Positions 1 through 6,950 of a stretch of DNA of 64,000 nucleotides are shown here, piece by piece. Under the pieces are notes generated by a model. That model was not told where the DNA came from and did not search any database. It saw only the letters and a program-made list of their open reading frames with translations. The stretch is from Marinimicrococcus sp033875255 (GTDB lineage: Bacteria; Pseudomonadota; Alphaproteobacteria; Geminicoccales; Geminicoccaceae). The translations under genes were made by a program, and so were the position numbers. The DNA lies in assembly GCA_033875255.1 (NCBI GenBank), contig JAWZSN010000024.1:24004-88003 (forward strand), given 5' to 3'. Every line of letters starts with the position of its first letter. Position 1 is the stretch's first letter.

Positions 1-179
1 TCACGCCGCCCTTCGGCGTGCTGCTGTTCGTCGTCAACGGCGTCACCGGCATCCCGCTGAAAAGCATCATCCAGGAGATCTGGATCTTCATCGCGGTCCT
101 GATCGCCGCTCTCGTCGTGATGATCCTCGTGCCCGAGACGGTGCTCTGGCTGCCGCGTCAGTTCGGTTACGCCGGATGA
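1..179 (+). CDS. TRAP transporter large permease (DctM), C-terminal end only
   Basis: The last 58 codons of a membrane protein that begins before the window. The visible part starts TPPFGVLLFV and continues through a hydrophobic helix to the end (VLWLPRQFGYAG). The TPPFG motif followed by one last transmembrane segment is typical of the DctM subunit, the 12-14 helix permease of TRAP transporters, which use a sodium gradient and a periplasmic binding protein to import organic acids. The stop codon overlaps the first ATG of the next frame, so the downstream DapA-family enzyme is probably co-transcribed and may act on the imported acid. The small permease and binding protein would lie upstream and are not visible. 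Confidence 0.8.
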   Translation, partial: TPPFGVLLFVVNGVTGIPLKSIIQEIWIFIAVLIAALVVMILVPETVLWLPRQFGYAG

Positions 180-190
180 GGGGAAACGAG

Positions 191-1123
191 GTGAGTGAAC
201 GCCTGCGCGGCATCGTCGCCAGCCTCAACACGCCCTTCGCGGCGGACGAAGCGCTCGACGAGCGGGGCATCGCGGCGCTCTGCGAGGAGTGTGCGACCGC
301 CGGCTGCGCCGGCGTGCTGGTGCCGGCCGTGGCCGGCGAGGTGGGCTCCCTCACCACTGCCGAGCGCCGCCGCCTGCTGGCCCTGGTGGCCGAGCATGGC
401 GCCGGCCGCCTCCAGCTCGTGGCCGGCGTCTCCGCCACCGGCCTCGACGCCAGCCTCGCCCTTGCCCGAGAGGCCTTTGTCAGTCGGCCGGCCATGGTGC
501 TATGGCAGGCGCCCTCGAGCCTCGGAGCCGCAGAGCTCGCCGATTCGGTGGGCCGCCTCGCCGAGGCTGCCGGCGCTGCGGTGATGGTGCAGGACCTGGA
601 CTGGCAGGGCAGCGGCCTCTCCGTCGCGGCCATCGCCGAGGCGGCGCGGCGTGAGCCGGCCCTGGCGGCGGTCAAGGTCGAGGTGGTTCCCGCCGGCCCC
701 AAATACACAGCGCTCAGGGAGGCGGCGCCGCATCTGCATCTTTCGGGCGGATGGGCCGCCACGCAGATGCTCGACGGCCTCGTCCGCGGCCTCGACGCCT
801 TCGTGCCGACCGGCATGCTCGCTGCCTATGTCCGGGTCTTCGACCTCTTCGCTGCCGGCGAGCGCGACGCCGCCCGCACCCTCTTCGAGCGCATGCTCCC
901 CGTCCTCGCCTTCACCAACCAGCACATCGACGTCAGCATCCGCTTCTGGAAGCGCTGGCGTCACCTGCGCGGCGTCTTCGCGACCGACCGCTGCCGCGCG
1001 CCGGTGGCCCCGCTCGACGCGGTGCAGGAAGCGGAAGCGGCGGTGATGCTCGCCCGGGCGAGCGCGGTGGAGGAGGCGGTGGCTGGTCGAGGCGGGAGTA
1101 ACAGCTTTGGGAGACAGCAGTAG
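191..1123 (+). CDS. Dihydrodipicolinate synthase (DapA/NanA) family aldolase or lyase
   Basis: About 310 residues, the normal size for class I aldolases of the DapA/NanA superfamily (TIM barrel, Schiff-base lysine). The Schiff-base lysine lies in AAVKVE at residue 162, matching the family position. The usual GTTGE loop reads AVAGEVGSL, and the usual active-site Tyr region reads VMVQDLD, so this is not a housekeeping DapA; a lyase or dehydratase acting on a 2-keto sugar acid is more likely. The GTG at 191 is chosen because GAGGGG lies 7 bases upstream; an in-frame ATG at 176 overlaps the stop of the preceding TRAP permease. The substrate is unknown, but the TRAP linkage suggests an imported carboxylate. 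Confidence 0.8.
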   Translation: MSERLRGIVASLNTPFAADEALDERGIAALCEECATAGCAGVLVPAVAGEVGSLTTAERRRLLALVAEHGAGRLQLVAGVSATGLDASLALAREAFVSRPAMVLWQAPSSLGAAELADSVGRLAEAAGAAVMVQDLDWQGSGLSVAAIAEAARREPALAAVKVEVVPAGPKYTALREAAPHLHLSGGWAATQMLDGLVRGLDAFVPTGMLAAYVRVFDLFAAGERDAARTLFERMLPVLAFTNQHIDVSIRFWKRWRHLRGVFATDRCRAPVAPLDAVQEAEAAVMLARASAVEEAVAGRGGSNSFGRQQ

Positions 1124-1631
1124 CGGCAAGAGACCGCGAAGCTGCCAAAAATTCGATCTGGACAGGCTAATGCGTTGCCCTAAGAACGGCCGATCTATTG
1201 CTCCAGAGGGAATCCAGAAGGCCGGACGAGAGGTTGTGGCTAAGAAGGACGATCAATCTAGAAGCCGTATTATTCACGACTATTGAATGAATTGGTCCGA
1301 GGAAAAATAAAACCGAGTGGGCGGGACTCGAGCCCGCGTCCTCTCGATTAGCAGTCGAGCGCTCTATCCATCTGAGCTACCACTATATAACAAAAGCCTA
1401 ATAGATAGGCTCTTGTACCGGTTCTCCGGTGGCTACACTTGAACTTAGAAAACTAGGCCAGTCAAGGGAAAGGTATATCCAACTTCTGCCCCTGAGCGAT
1501 TTTCTTTTCCGCTCTGCTCACATAGATGTTCTGTCAGAGCTTTCGTGAGACGGTTCGATACAAAAATGCCGCCCGCTCTCGACGTGGAATTGCGGCTTGG
1601 CCGGACGAGTTCTGCTGCCGCTAACGCTCCC
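1124..1631. other. AT-richer spacer carrying only a tRNA-like element
   Basis: About 500 bases with no convincing coding frame. Base composition is visibly richer in A and T than the flanks, with runs such as GAAAAATAAAAC near 1300. It contains the tRNA-like sequence described separately and a short inverted repeat (AGCCTA, 5-base loop, TAGGCT, about 1395-1411). The drop in GC beside a damaged tRNA-like sequence could mark an old insertion, but no integrase or direct repeat is visible. Confidence 0.5.
1313..1386 (-). tRNA. Degenerate class I tRNA-like gene with anticodon GCT
   Basis: The minus strand folds as a 74-nt cloverleaf: D stem GCTC/GAGC, perfect anticodon stem CTCGA/TCGAG with loop CTGCTAA, 5-nt variable loop AGGAC, T stem GCGGG/CCCGC. 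Anticodon GCT (1350-1352) would read AGC/AGT serine codons, but genuine tRNA-Ser has a long variable arm and this one does not. The two outermost acceptor pairs mismatch, the T loop starts CTCG rather than TTCG, and no CCA is encoded. It is best read as a decayed or repurposed tRNA, perhaps from an Arg- or Asn-type body, in AT-richer surroundings. It may be non-functional. Confidence 0.55.
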
Positions 1632-1829
1632 TCACTTCTCCACCTCGTCGCCGCCCTCGAACGTGCTCTGCCCTGGCCCAGGCTGGCGCTTCTTGGTGCT
1701 CTCCCGCACCTGCTGGCTCAGCGGGTTCTCGTCCGGACCCTCCGGCAGCTGCTCGGGCTGCGGCACGGCCTTCTCCAAGGACTGGCGCAGCTCCCGCTCA
1801 CCCGTCTTTTCCTTCCTGTCCTCAGTCAT
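1632..1829 (-). CDS. Small hydrophilic protein, 65 aa, unknown function
   Basis: Begins MTEDRKEKTGER and is rich in Glu, Lys, Gln, Arg and Pro, with no hydrophobic stretch, cysteine or recognisable domain, so it is probably a soluble and perhaps disordered cytoplasmic protein. GGGGAG lies 8 bases before the ATG at 1829, which supports translation from this start. Longer frames on the same strand run through from upstream but lack good start sites. It stands between the Sel1-type lipoprotein gene, transcribed the same way, and the tRNA-like spacer. I do not recognise the family. Confidence 0.55.
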   Translation of the reverse strand: MTEDRKEKTGERELRQSLEKAVPQPEQLPEGPDENPLSQQVRESTKKRQPGPGQSTFEGGDEVEK

Positions 1830-1914
1830 CGTCGAGCTCCCCGGCTGTCGTTCGTTCCCATAGCGGGCGGGAAGCCTCGGGGTTCCATCATGGCGTGGCA
1901 CGGGAACCCGGCGC

Positions 1915-2430
1915 TCAGCCGCGGGCGCTGTTGGGGAGCAGGGCTGCCGGTCCAGCGCGGGGTGAGGCGGCGACCGGCGGCGGGCCGCCGGGCCTCCGCG
2001 AGTTCGCGGCGCGCAGCTTCTCAAGGCGCGGGCGCGTCGGGGAGTTTTCTGGCAGCGCTTCCAGGACAGGCGCGAGTTGGCCCGTCGCTTTGACGCGGCT
2101 TCTGGACGCGCCTGTCCCCCGGAGGTACTGCAGGGCGAGATTGTAGCGCGCGCTCGCGCGGCCCTGCTCCGCGGCAAGACGGAACCAGCGTGCCGCCTCG
2201 GCGGGATCGGCAGCCATGCCGTAGCCGCGCAGAGCCGCCACGCCCATGTTGTGCTGTGCAGCGGCATCGCCGCGCGCGGCCCCTTCGCGCCACGCTTCCA
2301 GCCTGGCCGCAATGTCGGGGTGTGCGGTCGTGGCAGTGGGCGCCGCGCCGACCCCGCCGGAGCAAGCGGCGAGCATGGAGACGGCGAGGAGAACGGGTGC
2401 TGCGCGGCGCAGGCCAACGGCAAAGAACAT
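1915..2430 (-). CDS. Sel1-repeat lipoprotein
   Basis: 171 residues. The N terminus has a lipoprotein signal peptide with lipobox LAAC (Cys23). After it comes a Sel1/TPR-like helical repeat region: one unit around HPDIAARLEAWREGAARGDAAAQHNMGV and a second around AARWFRLAAEQGRASARYNLALQYLRG. The tail is basic and Pro-rich. Sel1 repeats mediate protein-protein contacts, so an envelope scaffold or chaperone role is likely, without a known partner. The ATG at 2430 has GGAAGG about 10 bases upstream. The gene is divergent from the lipoprotein gene at 2454, with only 23 bases between the two starts, so their promoters must overlap. Confidence 0.75.
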   Translation of the reverse strand: MFFAVGLRRAAPVLLAVSMLAACSGGVGAAPTATTAHPDIAARLEAWREGAARGDAAAQHNMGVAALRGYGMAADPAEAARWFRLAAEQGRASARYNLALQYLRGTGASRSRVKATGQLAPVLEALPENSPTRPRLEKLRAANSRRPGGPPPVAASPRAGPAALLPNSARG

Positions 2431-2453
2431 GGGGAAGGAACCTTCCGGCCGAA

Positions 2454-3149
2454 ATGAATGCACGGGCGCGGTCTGCCTTGCGAACGCGATATGTTTCTTC
2501 CAACCACGAAGCAGGGGGCGGGGCAACGCGACCGTCCGGGGGCCGCTGCCCCCGGCGGTGGCGCGGGCTCCTGCCGATGCTGGCGGTTCTGGCGCCGTGG
2601 CTCGCTGGCTGCGGCACCACGATCCGCCCGCCGCCCGCACCCGCCGAGCCGGCACGGATCGCGGTGCTCGACCATGGACGGCACACCAGCCTGCTGGTGG
2701 AGGATGGACCGGCCGGCATGGTGCGCTGGGCCTATGGAGACTGGGAATGGTATGCGCTGGGACGCACGGGGCCGGCGCAGGGCAGCAGAGCGCTTCTCGG
2801 GCCGAGTCCGGCGGCACTGGGACGCAGGCGGCTAGCCGGGCCGCTTGGGCCGGAAGCGGTGGCGCGCGAGGTCGGCGTGCCGGTGGAGCAGGCGTTTTAT
2901 CTCGAGGTGGAGGAGTCGCGGCTGGAGCGGCTGAAGGCGCGGCTCGACGCGATCTTCGATAGGGCTGCCGGGCCGCTGGAGAGTGCGCGCTTCGATCTCG
3001 CCTTCGTGCCGCATCCGGTGCCCTATTCGCTGGCGCACAACTCCAACCGCGTGGTGGCGGCCTGGCTGGAGGAGCTGGGCTGCGAGGTGGAAGGGGCGGC
3101 AGTGCTGGCCTCGTGGCGGCTCGGCGGCGCCGTTGCAGCGGCGCCGTGA
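2454..3149 (+). CDS. Conserved-type lipoprotein of unknown function
   Basis: The clear signal is a lipoprotein signal sequence ending LAGC, followed by a Pro-rich linker and a domain with HGRHTSLLVE, MVRWAYGDWEWYALG and HNSNRVVAAWLEELGCEVEG. The histidines and aromatic residues suggest a folded envelope domain resembling uncharacterised DUF2459-like lipoproteins, but this is a resemblance only. The start is uncertain: ATG 2454 gives a long 53-residue leader, while ATG 2577 would leave a signal peptide lacking the usual positive n-region. Translation probably begins somewhere between them. It is divergent from the Sel1 lipoprotein gene and convergent with the GFA gene. Confidence 0.6.
   Translation: MNARARSALRTRYVSSNHEAGGGATRPSGGRCPRRWRGLLPMLAVLAPWLAGCGTTIRPPPAPAEPARIAVLDHGRHTSLLVEDGPAGMVRWAYGDWEWYALGRTGPAQGSRALLGPSPAALGRRRLAGPLGPEAVAREVGVPVEQAFYLEVEESRLERLKARLDAIFDRAAGPLESARFDLAFVPHPVPYSLAHNSNRVVAAWLEELGCEVEGAAVLASWRLGGAVAAAP
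3125..3146 (+). terminator. Hairpin at the 3' end of the lipoprotein gene
   Basis: CGGCGCCG, 6-base loop TTGCAG, CGGCGCCG: a perfect 8-bp stem over the last codons of the lipoprotein gene and just before the convergent GFA gene ends. There is no T run, so it may block or protect transcripts rather than act as a classic intrinsic terminator. Confidence 0.45.
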
Positions 3150-3159
3150 GCTGCGCGCG

Positions 3160-3624
3160 CTACTCCAGTGCCTTGCGCATCAGCTCCTGGAACGCCGGGT
3201 CGTCCTCGGTGCGGCGACCGGGAAGCCCGTCGTCGAGGGCGGGCCAGGGGAGGCGGCTCTCGATGCCCCAGTGACGCTCGGGCGTCACCTGCCCGGGATC
3301 ATCGAGACTGCCGGCGGCGAGGCTCAGCCGTTCCGGCTGCTCGACATAGCGGAAGAGCAGCGGCGTGCCGCAGTCGGCGCAAAAGCCGCGCTCGGCCAGG
3401 GCAGAGGAGCGGAAGAGCCGCGGGCTGCCGCGGATCCATGCCACGCCCTCGGCGGGGAAGGCGCACCACACGGCGAAGGGGCCGCCGGTGGCCTGCTGGC
3501 ACATGCGGCAGTGGCAGAAGCTGGTGTGCAGCGGCCGGGCCGCGGTGCGGTAGCGCACGGCGCCGCACAGGCACCCGCCGGTGAGCCCCAACAAGCCACG
3601 CCCGTTGCTGGAGGCTTCGGCCAT
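3160..3624 (-). CDS. GFA-family zinc-binding protein
   Basis: 154 residues with the cysteine pattern of the GFA (glutathione-dependent formaldehyde-activating enzyme) fold: GGCLCGAVRY (Cys18, Cys20), CHCRMC (Cys37, 39, 42) and FCADCGTPL (Cys82, 85). These seven cysteines bind structural and functional zinc in the family. The original GFA enzyme joins formaldehyde to glutathione, but most family members have no proven substrate, so only the fold is assigned. The gene is single and convergent with the upstream lipoprotein. A strong minus-strand terminator hairpin lies just 23 bases upstream of its ATG, which raises the possibility of regulation by transcript termination. Confidence 0.8.
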   Translation of the reverse strand: MAEASSNGRGLLGLTGGCLCGAVRYRTAARPLHTSFCHCRMCQQATGGPFAVWCAFPAEGVAWIRGSPRLFRSSALAERGFCADCGTPLLFRYVEQPERLSLAAGSLDDPGQVTPERHWGIESRLPWPALDDGLPGRRTEDDPAFQELMRKALE

Positions 3625-3646
3625 GATACGGCTCCGCGAAAGGCAG

Positions 3647-3690
3647 AAAAAATGACCCGCCCACCGAGTGTTCTCGAGGTGGACGGGTCA
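3647..3690 (-). terminator. Intrinsic terminator immediately upstream of the GFA gene
   Basis: On the minus strand, TGACCCG and CCACC segments pair with GGTGG and CGGGTCA (3653-3690, one internal mismatch), and the stem is followed by TTTTTT (3652-3647). This is a textbook rho-independent terminator. It reads in the same direction as the GFA gene and ends before its ATG, so it either closes a short transcript starting between 3690 and about 3850 or acts as an attenuator in the GFA leader. Confidence 0.7.
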
Positions 3691-3891
3691 CATAATCACT
3701 CAGCCCTCAGCGACGCGGAAGCTAGAGCAGTTTCGCCGCGCAGGCTGTGATCTACGGCACAAACACGCGCCACCGTGGCGCGAAGACCCTACCCGATGGC
3801 AAGGCGGTAGCGTAAAACGGCGCAGCGAGATCAACCGTTAAGAGAATATCAGCCTGCTGTGGCACGGGCGGCGCGGGCGGAGCGAGGCGGA
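3691..3891. other. Intergenic region with possible short minus-strand RNA
   Basis: No protein-coding gene is supported here. It contains a near-perfect palindrome CGCGCCAC-C-GTGGCGCG at 3766-3782, which suits an operator for a dimeric regulator. It feeds on the minus strand into the intrinsic terminator at 3647-3690, so a small RNA or leader transcript of roughly 100-200 nt is possible. On the plus strand it is the leader of the ParA gene. Confidence 0.4.
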
Positions 3892-4731
3892 ATGGCGGCA
3901 GGCGCGGCCCGTGGCGGGCAGATCGTTGCGGTCGGCAATCTCAAGGGCGGCACCGGCAAGAGCACGCTGGCGGTGAACCTCGCCTGCGCGATGGCCTCGA
4001 GCGGCCGCGAGGTCGTGCTGATCGACGCCGACCCGCAGGGGACCGCGCTGATCTGGGCGGCGGCGGGCCGCCTGCCGGTGCGGGTGGAGCCGCTGGTGGC
4101 GGCGCATCTGGGCGAGGTGGGGCGGTGGATGCAGCGGCTCGAGCTGCTGCGGCGGCGCCACGCGCTGGTGGTTCTCGACCTGCCTTCGGTCATGGCGCCG
4201 GCCCTGGCGACCGCGTGCCTGGTGGCGAGCCTGGTGCTGGTGCCGAGCGCCTCCAGCTTTGTCGACGTGGCCGGCACGCGGCGGATGCTGCGGCACATCG
4301 AGACGGCCCGACGCGAACGGCCGCACCGTCCGCCTGCGGTGCTTCTGGTGCCCTCCCGGGTGATCGATTTCGATGCCGGCTTCGCGGCCCTCGAGTCGGG
4401 GCTGGCGGCCCTGGGCGAGCCGGTGGGGCCGCCGCTGCGGCTGCGTGCGGCGCATGAGCAGGCTTTCCGCAGCGGCCGCTGGGTCGGCGACCTGGCGCCG
4501 GGCAGCGCTGCCCATCTCGACGTGATGGGGGTGGCCGACGCCGCCTTGGAGCTTTTGGAGCAGGCGGCGCGGCGGCCGGCGGCGATGCCCGCGGCACGGG
4601 CCCCCGAGCCGGCACCAGCCATGGAAGAGCGGATCGCCGCGGCCCACCGCGAGGCGCTGAGCCTCGGCGGCCGCCCCGCGTCGGAGACCTGGTGGCGCCG
4701 GCTGGTGCCGACGCGGCTGAAGGTGGCTTGA
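3892..4731 (+). CDS. ParA/MinD-family ATPase, solitary
   Basis: 279 residues. It has the deviant Walker A KGGTGKST at residues 18-25 with the signature lysine, then VVLIDADPQG (Walker A') and LVVLDLP (Walker B). This is the ParA superfamily, whose ATP-bound dimers bind DNA or membrane and position plasmids, chromosomes or protein clusters. The C-terminal 40 residues are Pro/Ala-rich and end in a basic segment. No parB or centromere-like repeat is adjacent, so it is probably an orphan positioning ATPase rather than the chromosomal ParA. The ATG at 3892 is preferred because GAGGCGGA sits just upstream; GTG 3859 is a weaker alternative. Confidence 0.8.
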   Translation: MAAGAARGGQIVAVGNLKGGTGKSTLAVNLACAMASSGREVVLIDADPQGTALIWAAAGRLPVRVEPLVAAHLGEVGRWMQRLELLRRRHALVVLDLPSVMAPALATACLVASLVLVPSASSFVDVAGTRRMLRHIETARRERPHRPPAVLLVPSRVIDFDAGFAALESGLAALGEPVGPPLRLRAAHEQAFRSGRWVGDLAPGSAAHLDVMGVADAALELLEQAARRPAAMPAARAPEPAPAMEERIAAAHREALSLGGRPASETWWRRLVPTRLKVA

Positions 4732-4749
4732 GGCGCGGTCCGTCAGCCT

Positions 4750-5481
4750 TCAGTCGTTGACGATGCCGCCATCCACATTGATCACCTGGCCGGTGACGTA
4801 GGCCGAAGCCTCGCTGCACAGGAAGTCGATGACGCTCGCCACCTCGCGAGGATGGCCGCGGCGCCGCAAGGGGATCTCGGCCATCAGCTTCTCGCTGCGC
4901 GCCTTGTCGGCCCACAGGAGGCGCGGCAGGGGGCTCTCGATGTGACCCGGTGCGACGCCGTTGACCAGCACATGCGGCGCGAACCGGCGGGCCAGCGAGC
5001 GGACGAGGCCGGCTACCCCGGCCTTGGCGGCGCCGTAACCGACATGATCGGCCGAGCCGCGGCGGAAGTCGACGGAGCTGGTCAGCACCATGCGGCAGAC
5101 CCGCTCCTCGTCGAGCCGCCGGCTGACCGCCACCGCCATGTCGAAGACGTGGGTGAGATTGTCGGCGAGGGTGAGGTCCCAGGTGCGGCGCGGGTCCTCG
5201 GCGAAGTCCTCGGGCGGCAGGCTCCCGGCGAGGCTCACATAGGCGAAGACCGGCCCGTCGGTGGCGTCCAGCGCCTCCTCGCATTCCTGCGGGCTGCGCA
5301 GCGCCGAGGCGAAGACGGCGGTGCGCTCCGGGTCGAGCTCGGCGCGCAGGGCTTCCAGACCCTCGGCATCACGGTCGATCAGCAGGCAGCGGGCGCCACG
5401 CCCTGCCACCAGCCGCACCAGCTCGCGGCCGATCCCGCCGGCGGCCCCGGTGACGACGAAAAGACGGTTCTCGTAAGGCAT
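4750..5481 (-). CDS. Short-chain dehydrogenase/reductase (SDR)
   Basis: 243 residues, classical SDR size. The NAD(P)-binding motif TGAAGGIG lies at residues 11-18, with Asp in LLIDRD suggesting NAD preference. The NNAG-like motif is SLAG, the catalytic Ser is in LTSSVDF and the catalytic Tyr-Lys is YGAAK. The C terminus INVDGG is typical of 3-oxoacyl-ACP reductase-like SDRs. ATG 5481 has GGGAG 9 bases upstream. It lies immediately downstream of and in the same direction as a hydroxyacid-oxoacid transhydrogenase-like gene, so the two probably act in one pathway converting a hydroxy acid. The substrate cannot be read from sequence. Confidence 0.85.
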   Translation of the reverse strand: MPYENRLFVVTGAAGGIGRELVRLVAGRGARCLLIDRDAEGLEALRAELDPERTAVFASALRSPQECEEALDATDGPVFAYVSLAGSLPPEDFAEDPRRTWDLTLADNLTHVFDMAVAVSRRLDEERVCRMVLTSSVDFRRGSADHVGYGAAKAGVAGLVRSLARRFAPHVLVNGVAPGHIESPLPRLLWADKARSEKLMAEIPLRRRGHPREVASVIDFLCSEASAYVTGQVINVDGGIVND

Positions 5482-5547
5482 CGGCAACTCTCCCTGCCGG
5501 CACCATCGAGGCCTCTTCCGCTTCCGTCAATTCACCCGGAGTGTCGC

Positions 5548-6819
5548 TCACCAGAGGTTGAGCGACTCCCGGTAGAGGTTCGCCAGGATCTCTGGCGTCA
5601 TGTCGAGCGGCGCGTTGTCGAGCAGCCGCCGCTGCGGCAGCGCCCGCTCGGTGAGGGCGGGCACGTCGCGCTCGCCATAGCCCACCGCGGCGAGCCCCGA
5701 AGGCAGGTCCGCCGCCTTCATGAGCTCGACGATCCGCGCGGCCAGCACCTCGCCGGCAGAGCCGGCCGGCACGCCTCGCACCTCCGCGCCCAGCCAGCCC
5801 GCCGCCTCGAGATGGCGCTCGGGGGCCATCGGGCCGATCAGCCGGTAGACCGCCGGCGCGCCCAGGATAACCGAGATCCCGTGGGGGATCAGCGGCGGGC
5901 CCGGCGGGTAGCCCTCTGGCCGCCAGTCGCGCACCAGCCCGGAGACCGCGTAGGACATGCCGTGGGGGATGTGGCAGCCGGCATTGCCGAAGGCGTTGCC
6001 GGCGAGCGCCGCCGCCCACAGGAGCCTGCCGCGTGCCTCGAGGCTGCCTTCATCGGCCAGCGCCGGCAGAAAGTTCCGCCCGACCAGGCGCAGCGCCTCG
6101 CCGGCGATGAGATCGGACCAGGGGTTGGCACCCTGTGTCATCGGCCGCAGCGTTGGATCGGCGGGCAGGCCGCGGGAGGAGACGGGCCGGCAGGTATAGG
6201 CCTCCAGCGCGTGGCACATGGCGTCGAGGGCGGTGGCGGCGAGGACGAGGCGCGGCAGGCTCGCGGTCACGGCAGGATCGATCAGCGCGTGGTCGGGCAC
6301 CAGCCGTGGCGACATGATGCCGGTCTTGGCCTGCATCGCCAGCAGATCGAAGATCGCGATGCCTGTCACCTCGGCGCCCGTGCCGCAGGTCGTCGGGCAG
6401 GCGATATGCGGCTTCAGCGGGCCCGGCACCGGCCGGCCCCGGCCGATCGGCGCGTTCACGTAATCGAGGAACTCGGCGGGCCAGCTCGCATAGAGATTGG
6501 CCGCCTTGGCGGTGTCGATCACCGAGCCGCCGCCCACCGAGACGACGCCGTCGGCGCCGGCAGCGGCGAGGAAGGAGGCCGCCGCCGCGAAGCTCCGGTC
6601 GGTGGGCTCGACCTCCACCTCCGCATAGGTCAGCACCTCGACCCCGGCGCGCTCGAGTGCCTGACGCACGGCAGCCACCGGGGGCAGGGCGGCGAGCTGC
6701 ACATCCGTCATCAGCACGACCCGCCGCAGGCCCATCGCCGCGGCGACAGCGCCGGCCTGGCCGAGAATTCCCTCGCCGAAGCTCAGCCGCGGCGTGGTGA
6801 TGGTGAAACTGTGGTCCAT
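5548..6819 (-). CDS. Iron-containing alcohol dehydrogenase, hydroxyacid-oxoacid transhydrogenase type
   Basis: 423 residues, group III Fe-ADH fold. Beyond general motifs (GGGSVIDTAK, DAMCHALEAY, HIPHGMSY) it carries the segments that mark the ADHFE1/HOT branch: PTTCGTGAEVTGIAIFD, YTCRP, QGANPWSD, FGNAGCH and ERHLE. HOT enzymes transfer hydride from 4-hydroxybutyrate or similar to 2-oxoglutarate using tightly bound NAD. Metal ligands are the Asp of LIDP and the His residues of the two downstream motifs. It is followed 66 bases on by an SDR gene, suggesting a small catabolic operon for 4-hydroxybutyrate or another hydroxy acid. The biochemical role is inferred from family resemblance. Confidence 0.82.
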   Translation of the reverse strand: MDHSFTITTPRLSFGEGILGQAGAVAAAMGLRRVVLMTDVQLAALPPVAAVRQALERAGVEVLTYAEVEVEPTDRSFAAAASFLAAAGADGVVSVGGGSVIDTAKAANLYASWPAEFLDYVNAPIGRGRPVPGPLKPHIACPTTCGTGAEVTGIAIFDLLAMQAKTGIMSPRLVPDHALIDPAVTASLPRLVLAATALDAMCHALEAYTCRPVSSRGLPADPTLRPMTQGANPWSDLIAGEALRLVGRNFLPALADEGSLEARGRLLWAAALAGNAFGNAGCHIPHGMSYAVSGLVRDWRPEGYPPGPPLIPHGISVILGAPAVYRLIGPMAPERHLEAAGWLGAEVRGVPAGSAGEVLAARIVELMKAADLPSGLAAVGYGERDVPALTERALPQRRLLDNAPLDMTPEILANLYRESLNLW

Positions 6820-6950
6820 GGCCCGTCCCCCGGCGTGCGTTGACCCCAGAGCTAACCTGCCCGGAGCCCGCCGGGTAGTCCTGCAGGGCGATCTGCTTTA
6901 CTTCCCTTGGCCGAGGACACCGACGGATCCTTCGACCGCACCGAGACGCC

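Noticed and set aside
1395..1411. AGCCTA/TAGGCT hairpin near the tRNA-like element
   Set aside because: A 6-bp stem with no T run or conserved position; not reported as a terminator.
4717..4753. CTGAAGG/CCTTCAG inverted repeat between ParA and SDR genes
   Set aside because: Only 7 bp with a loop over 20 bases; too weak to call a terminator.
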